Shown in pieces: positions 5,743 to 7,684 of a stretch of 7,684 nt of DNA (the stretch's first letter is position 1; each line of letters begins with the position of its first letter). Source of the stretch: JBBRLG01 sp038231495 (GTDB lineage Bacteria > Planctomycetota > Planctomycetia > Gemmatales > Gemmataceae); assembly GCA_038231495.1 (NCBI GenBank), contig JBBRLG010000371.1, forward strand, positions 1-7,684, given 5' to 3'. The notes under the pieces are model-generated. The model worked only from the letters and a program-made list of their open reading frames with translations, was not told where the DNA came from and searched no databases. The position numbers and the translations under genes were made by a program.

Positions 5743-5771
5743 GATATAAAGCGGCGCGAACGACGGTACAA
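5743..5771 (-). promoter_or_regulatory. Candidate promoter of the metallopeptidase gene
   Basis: On the minus strand TTGTAC (5771-5766) and TATATC (5748-5743) are 17 bases apart. The -35 is weak (3 of 6) and the -10 fair (4 of 6). Transcription near 5736 would give a leader of about 29 bases to the ATG at 5707. It starts just outside the family A repeat copy 2. Confidence 0.35.
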
Positions 5772-5778
5772 GGTCAGC

Positions 5779-5910
5779 AGAAGCGTTTAACCACGGAATA
5801 CACGGAAAACACGGACAAAAGACCGAAAGCCAAACGCTACCTCTTCTGTCTTTTTTCCGTGTTTTCCGTGTATTCCGTGTTTTCCGTGTTTTCCGTGGTT
5901 AAACGCTTCT
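5779..5910. repeat. Family A palindromic repeat, copy 2
   Basis: A 132-bp palindrome with perfect 19-bp outer arms, 5779-5797 and 5892-5910 (AGAAGCGTTTAACCACGGA and its complement). Inside, the CACGGAAAA/ATACACGG units match copy 1, and GTCTTTTTTCCGTG is shared. The right half carries about five TTTTCCGTG-like 9-base units and the left half about three, so the unit number varies between arms and copies. Unlike copy 1 the ends are not A/T tracts but AGAAGCGTTTAA and its complement, and they overlap the last codons and TAA of the HD-domain gene (stop 5899-5901). Positioned after that gene and before the metallopeptidase gene, it could end transcription or stabilise the 3' end. Confidence 0.9.
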
Positions 5911-6912
5911 CCCTTTATACAGCTGGCGGTTCAGGGCCGGGTCGCGGTCGGTGAACGGACCGCTCGCCTGGTCGCGGCTCAGGCAGCGGGCGTACATCTC
6001 CAGCTTGGCGTCCAGGTCGTCGGCGTGGTGGACGATCAAGCATTCCGGCACCAACGGCAAGCGCGGCGAACCCCATTCCGGCAACGCCAGGTGGGTCAGG
6101 ATGACGTGTTCGAGCATCTGCAGCAGGTCCGCGTTCAGGCCGGGCACGTCGCGCGCCGCGTCGCGAACCAGGTCGCGGCCCAGGATCAGGTGGCCGACCA
6201 GCCGGCCCGGAACCGTATACGCCGGTGCCTGCGGCTCGTTCTCAAATTCCTTCACCCGGCCGATCTCGTGCAGGATGGCGGCGGCCACGACCAGGTCGCG
6301 GTTCAACGGTGGCTTCAACTCCGTGTAATAAGCGCTGTACCGCTCGGCCAATTGCAAACAGGAGCGCGTCACCGCCAGCGTGTGTTCGAGCAGACCGCCG
6401 GCAAAGACGTAATACTTGTCGCGCGTCGCCGGCAAACGCATGAACGGTTCCGCATGGGTGTCGAGCAGCGTTAGCACCAGTTGCCGTAACGGCTCGTCGC
6501 CGAGGTGGGCCGTGGCCAGCTCTTTCAACTCGGCAAACATCTGTTGGGGATCGTGGCGTGAACTCTCGACGAGCTGCGCCTCGTCGAAGCCGTCTTCCTT
6601 GTCCTTGTCGGTGGTGGGCCGAAGGATTTCCAATTCAATCTGCGGACCGTAACGTTCGTGTTCGCCGTATTTCGCCCGCAGTTTGTAGAAGTGGCCCTGG
6701 TGCCACTCGCGTTCGCAGGCTTCAAACGTGGGGCTGTCGGCCCAGACCATGAGCGTGACGGTCCGGCGGGCATCGCGGAAATGGCAGGTGTAGAACGGCT
6801 TGTTGTCGCGGGTCGCGCCGCGGGTCTTCTTGGCCAGCAGCGCGAAGAAGTCGGCGGTCTGACCGGGCGTCAGTTCGGCGAGGCGGAGCAAAAGCGGTTT
6901 GGCGCGCGGCAT
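5899..6912 (-). CDS. YhaM-like OB-fold/HD-domain exoribonuclease, HE variant
   Basis: A 337-residue cytoplasmic protein with the architecture of the YhaM 3'-5' exoribonuclease family. Residues about 8-98 form a nucleic-acid-binding OB fold (ELTPGQTADFFALLAKKT, then FYTCHFRD and VTLMVWADS strands). Residues about 165-315 form an HD-type metal-dependent domain: GGLLEHT (H177), ILHEIGRVKEF (H215-E216), GRLVGHLILG (H241), HVILTH (H269, H274), PEWGSP at 279-283, and HHADDLDAK at 295-303. The HD pair itself is HE here, so one metal ligand is Glu instead of Asp. ATG 6912 is chosen; an in-frame GTG at 6921 (three more residues) is possible, and no strong ribosome site decides it. The last residues GRSV and the TAA fall inside the family A repeat. 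RNA trimming is the likely job, by family. Confidence 0.85.
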   Translation of the reverse strand: MPRAKPLLLRLAELTPGQTADFFALLAKKTRGATRDNKPFYTCHFRDARRTVTLMVWADSPTFEACEREWHQGHFYKLRAKYGEHERYGPQIELEILRPTTDKDKEDGFDEAQLVESSRHDPQQMFAELKELATAHLGDEPLRQLVLTLLDTHAEPFMRLPATRDKYYVFAGGLLEHTLAVTRSCLQLAERYSAYYTELKPPLNRDLVVAAAILHEIGRVKEFENEPQAPAYTVPGRLVGHLILGRDLVRDAARDVPGLNADLLQMLEHVILTHLALPEWGSPRLPLVPECLIVHHADDLDAKLEMYARCLSRDQASGPFTDRDPALNRQLYKGRSV

Positions 6913-7017
6913 AGGGTTCACATCCCGGAGGGCAGGTCACGGCACGACTGTAGCAAGCGGCGCGCGGGGATGCAAACAAATGTAGGCAACCGTTCCGCTG
7001 CTTGAGGCGATGGCCCC

Positions 7018-7684
7018 TTACCGCTTCCTTCGTGGCTTGCGCGCCGGGGTCGGGTGGGCGGCGGTTAGCCGGTCCAGGTACTCGCGGATCTGCTCCGCGG
7101 TCAGGCCTGCCAGTCGCTCCTCCGGCGGCAGCGATTCCAGCAGTCCCCGATAGTTCTCCGGCGGTAGCGCTTCCAGAACCTCCCGCTGCTCTTCCGGCGT
7201 TAGTCTCGGAAAGTACTCCTTCGCGTAATCGCGCTGGAAATCCTCCATCGTGTACGACATGGCAAACCCCTCTTTTTGAAACCGCTTGAATAGTTGCCCC
7301 AGCACCGAACTTGTGTTTTCCGAATGCTGCCGATAGGCACCCTGGCCGAAACCCACCAGTTCCCGCGACGCGCTGAATAGGTGCAGCGGTGCGTTGTGCG
7401 GCTCCCGCGACAATTGCCCGGCCACAATCACGCGCACCTCGTCGGTCCCCCACCGACAATGATACACCCCCGGTTGCTGCCTTTGCCACGGCACCTGGCT
7501 TGCAAGGTTGTGCGGGAAGCGGGCGCACACCGCGTACAGCCGGAAATGGTCCTCGGGCAACAACTCCGACGGCGACGGACTAACGAGTTTACGGTACGCG
7601 ACGTAGTGGCCGATCAACTCCTTCATGGCCCAGGCGTCCAACGCCTCGTGGTGCGACTTGAACGTGATCAAGTTGTGTGCCACC
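7018..7684 (-). CDS. C-terminal part of an Rpn-like hypothetical protein
   Basis: At least 221 residues are visible. The frame is open to the window edge, so the true start probably lies outside; a GTG at 7683 is only the first usable codon. I do not recognise a catalytic motif in this part. The style (EALDAWAMKELIGHYVAYRK, LLPEDHFRLYAVCARFPHN, RVIVAGQLSREPHNAPLHLF, YTMEDFQRDYAKEYF) resembles a large planctomycete paralogue family that I associate with Rpn-type PD-(D/E)XK proteins (recombination-promoting nuclease/putative transposase). That link is from memory and is an inference. The C-terminus has repeating helical units: LTPEEQREVLEA at 161, LPPENYRGLLES at 173, LPPEERLAG at 185, LTAEQIREYLDR at 194, then a basic tail PARKPRRKR. 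It is separated from the HD gene by 105 noncoding bases. Confidence 0.7.
   Translation of the reverse strand, partial: VAHNLITFKSHHEALDAWAMKELIGHYVAYRKLVSPSPSELLPEDHFRLYAVCARFPHNLASQVPWQRQQPGVYHCRWGTDEVRVIVAGQLSREPHNAPLHLFSASRELVGFGQGAYRQHSENTSSVLGQLFKRFQKEGFAMSYTMEDFQRDYAKEYFPRLTPEEQREVLEALPPENYRGLLESLPPEERLAGLTAEQIREYLDRLTAAHPTPARKPRRKR

Noticed and set aside
4955..5749. 264-residue plus-strand open frame opposite the metallopeptidase gene
   Set aside because: It mirrors the minus-strand gene, which has clear ImmA/IrrE motifs; the plus-strand product has no recognisable domain and no good ribosome site.
6722..7528. 268-residue minus-strand open frame spanning the gap between two genes
   Set aside because: It overlaps both the HD gene and the Rpn-like gene in another frame, and is Gly/Ala/Arg-rich low-complexity sequence.
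1..7684. CRISPR arrays, tRNA or rRNA genes, insertion sequences
   Set aside because: No regularly spaced direct repeats with unique spacers, no tRNA- or rRNA-like segments, and no transposase motifs were found on either strand.

Overview
The window looks like a piece of a planctomycete chromosome, probably from the Gemmata/Gemmataceae side. This is inferred from high GC, a Tat-exported DUF1501 protein, a secreted DUF3500 protein, and a C-terminal piece of an Rpn-like paralogue family that I associate with Gemmata-type genomes. It holds one plus-strand gene followed by six minus-strand genes. They are single functions rather than one tight operon: most gaps contain their own promoter-like, terminator-like or repeat sequence.

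Region 1-532 is nearly gene-free. It may hold the last 14 codons of a plus-strand gene, then two GC-rich hairpins (one with a perfect 18-bp stem), two short tandem duplications, and a decayed 112-bp piece of a ClpC-type chaperone carrying a one-base frameshift. Region 533-1837 encodes the DUF1501 protein. Region 1838-2414 is a 577-bp gap between convergent genes, filled with inverted repeats. Region 2415-4122 (minus) encodes a secreted DUF3500 protein and a small FHA-domain protein. Region 4285-4773 (minus) is greA. Region 4994-5707 (minus) is an ImmA/IrrE-like metallopeptidase-fold protein whose usual HExxH reads HExxE. Region 5899-6912 (minus) is an OB-fold plus HD-domain nuclease of the YhaM type whose HD pair reads HE. 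Region 7018-7684 (minus) is the C-terminal part of an Rpn-like gene that runs off the window.

The most distinctive feature is a set of three long palindromic intergenic repeats of two families. Family A (built on CACGGAAAA/ATACACGG words) occurs at 1836-1938 and 5779-5910. Family B (GCAAAGGCGCAGAG words) occurs at about 3500-3603. Each one begins at, overlaps or lies within a few bases of a stop codon, so they probably act as 3'-end terminators or RNA-stabilising hairpins. In the second family A copy the TAA of the HD gene lies inside the inverted repeat. A separate 19-base word (TTGCAAAGCCGCAAGCGGC) recurs just downstream of two other stop codons. I found no mobile-element transposase, CRISPR array, tRNA or rRNA, and no clear new multi-gene system; the unusual signals are in the noncoding DNA and in the altered catalytic motifs.
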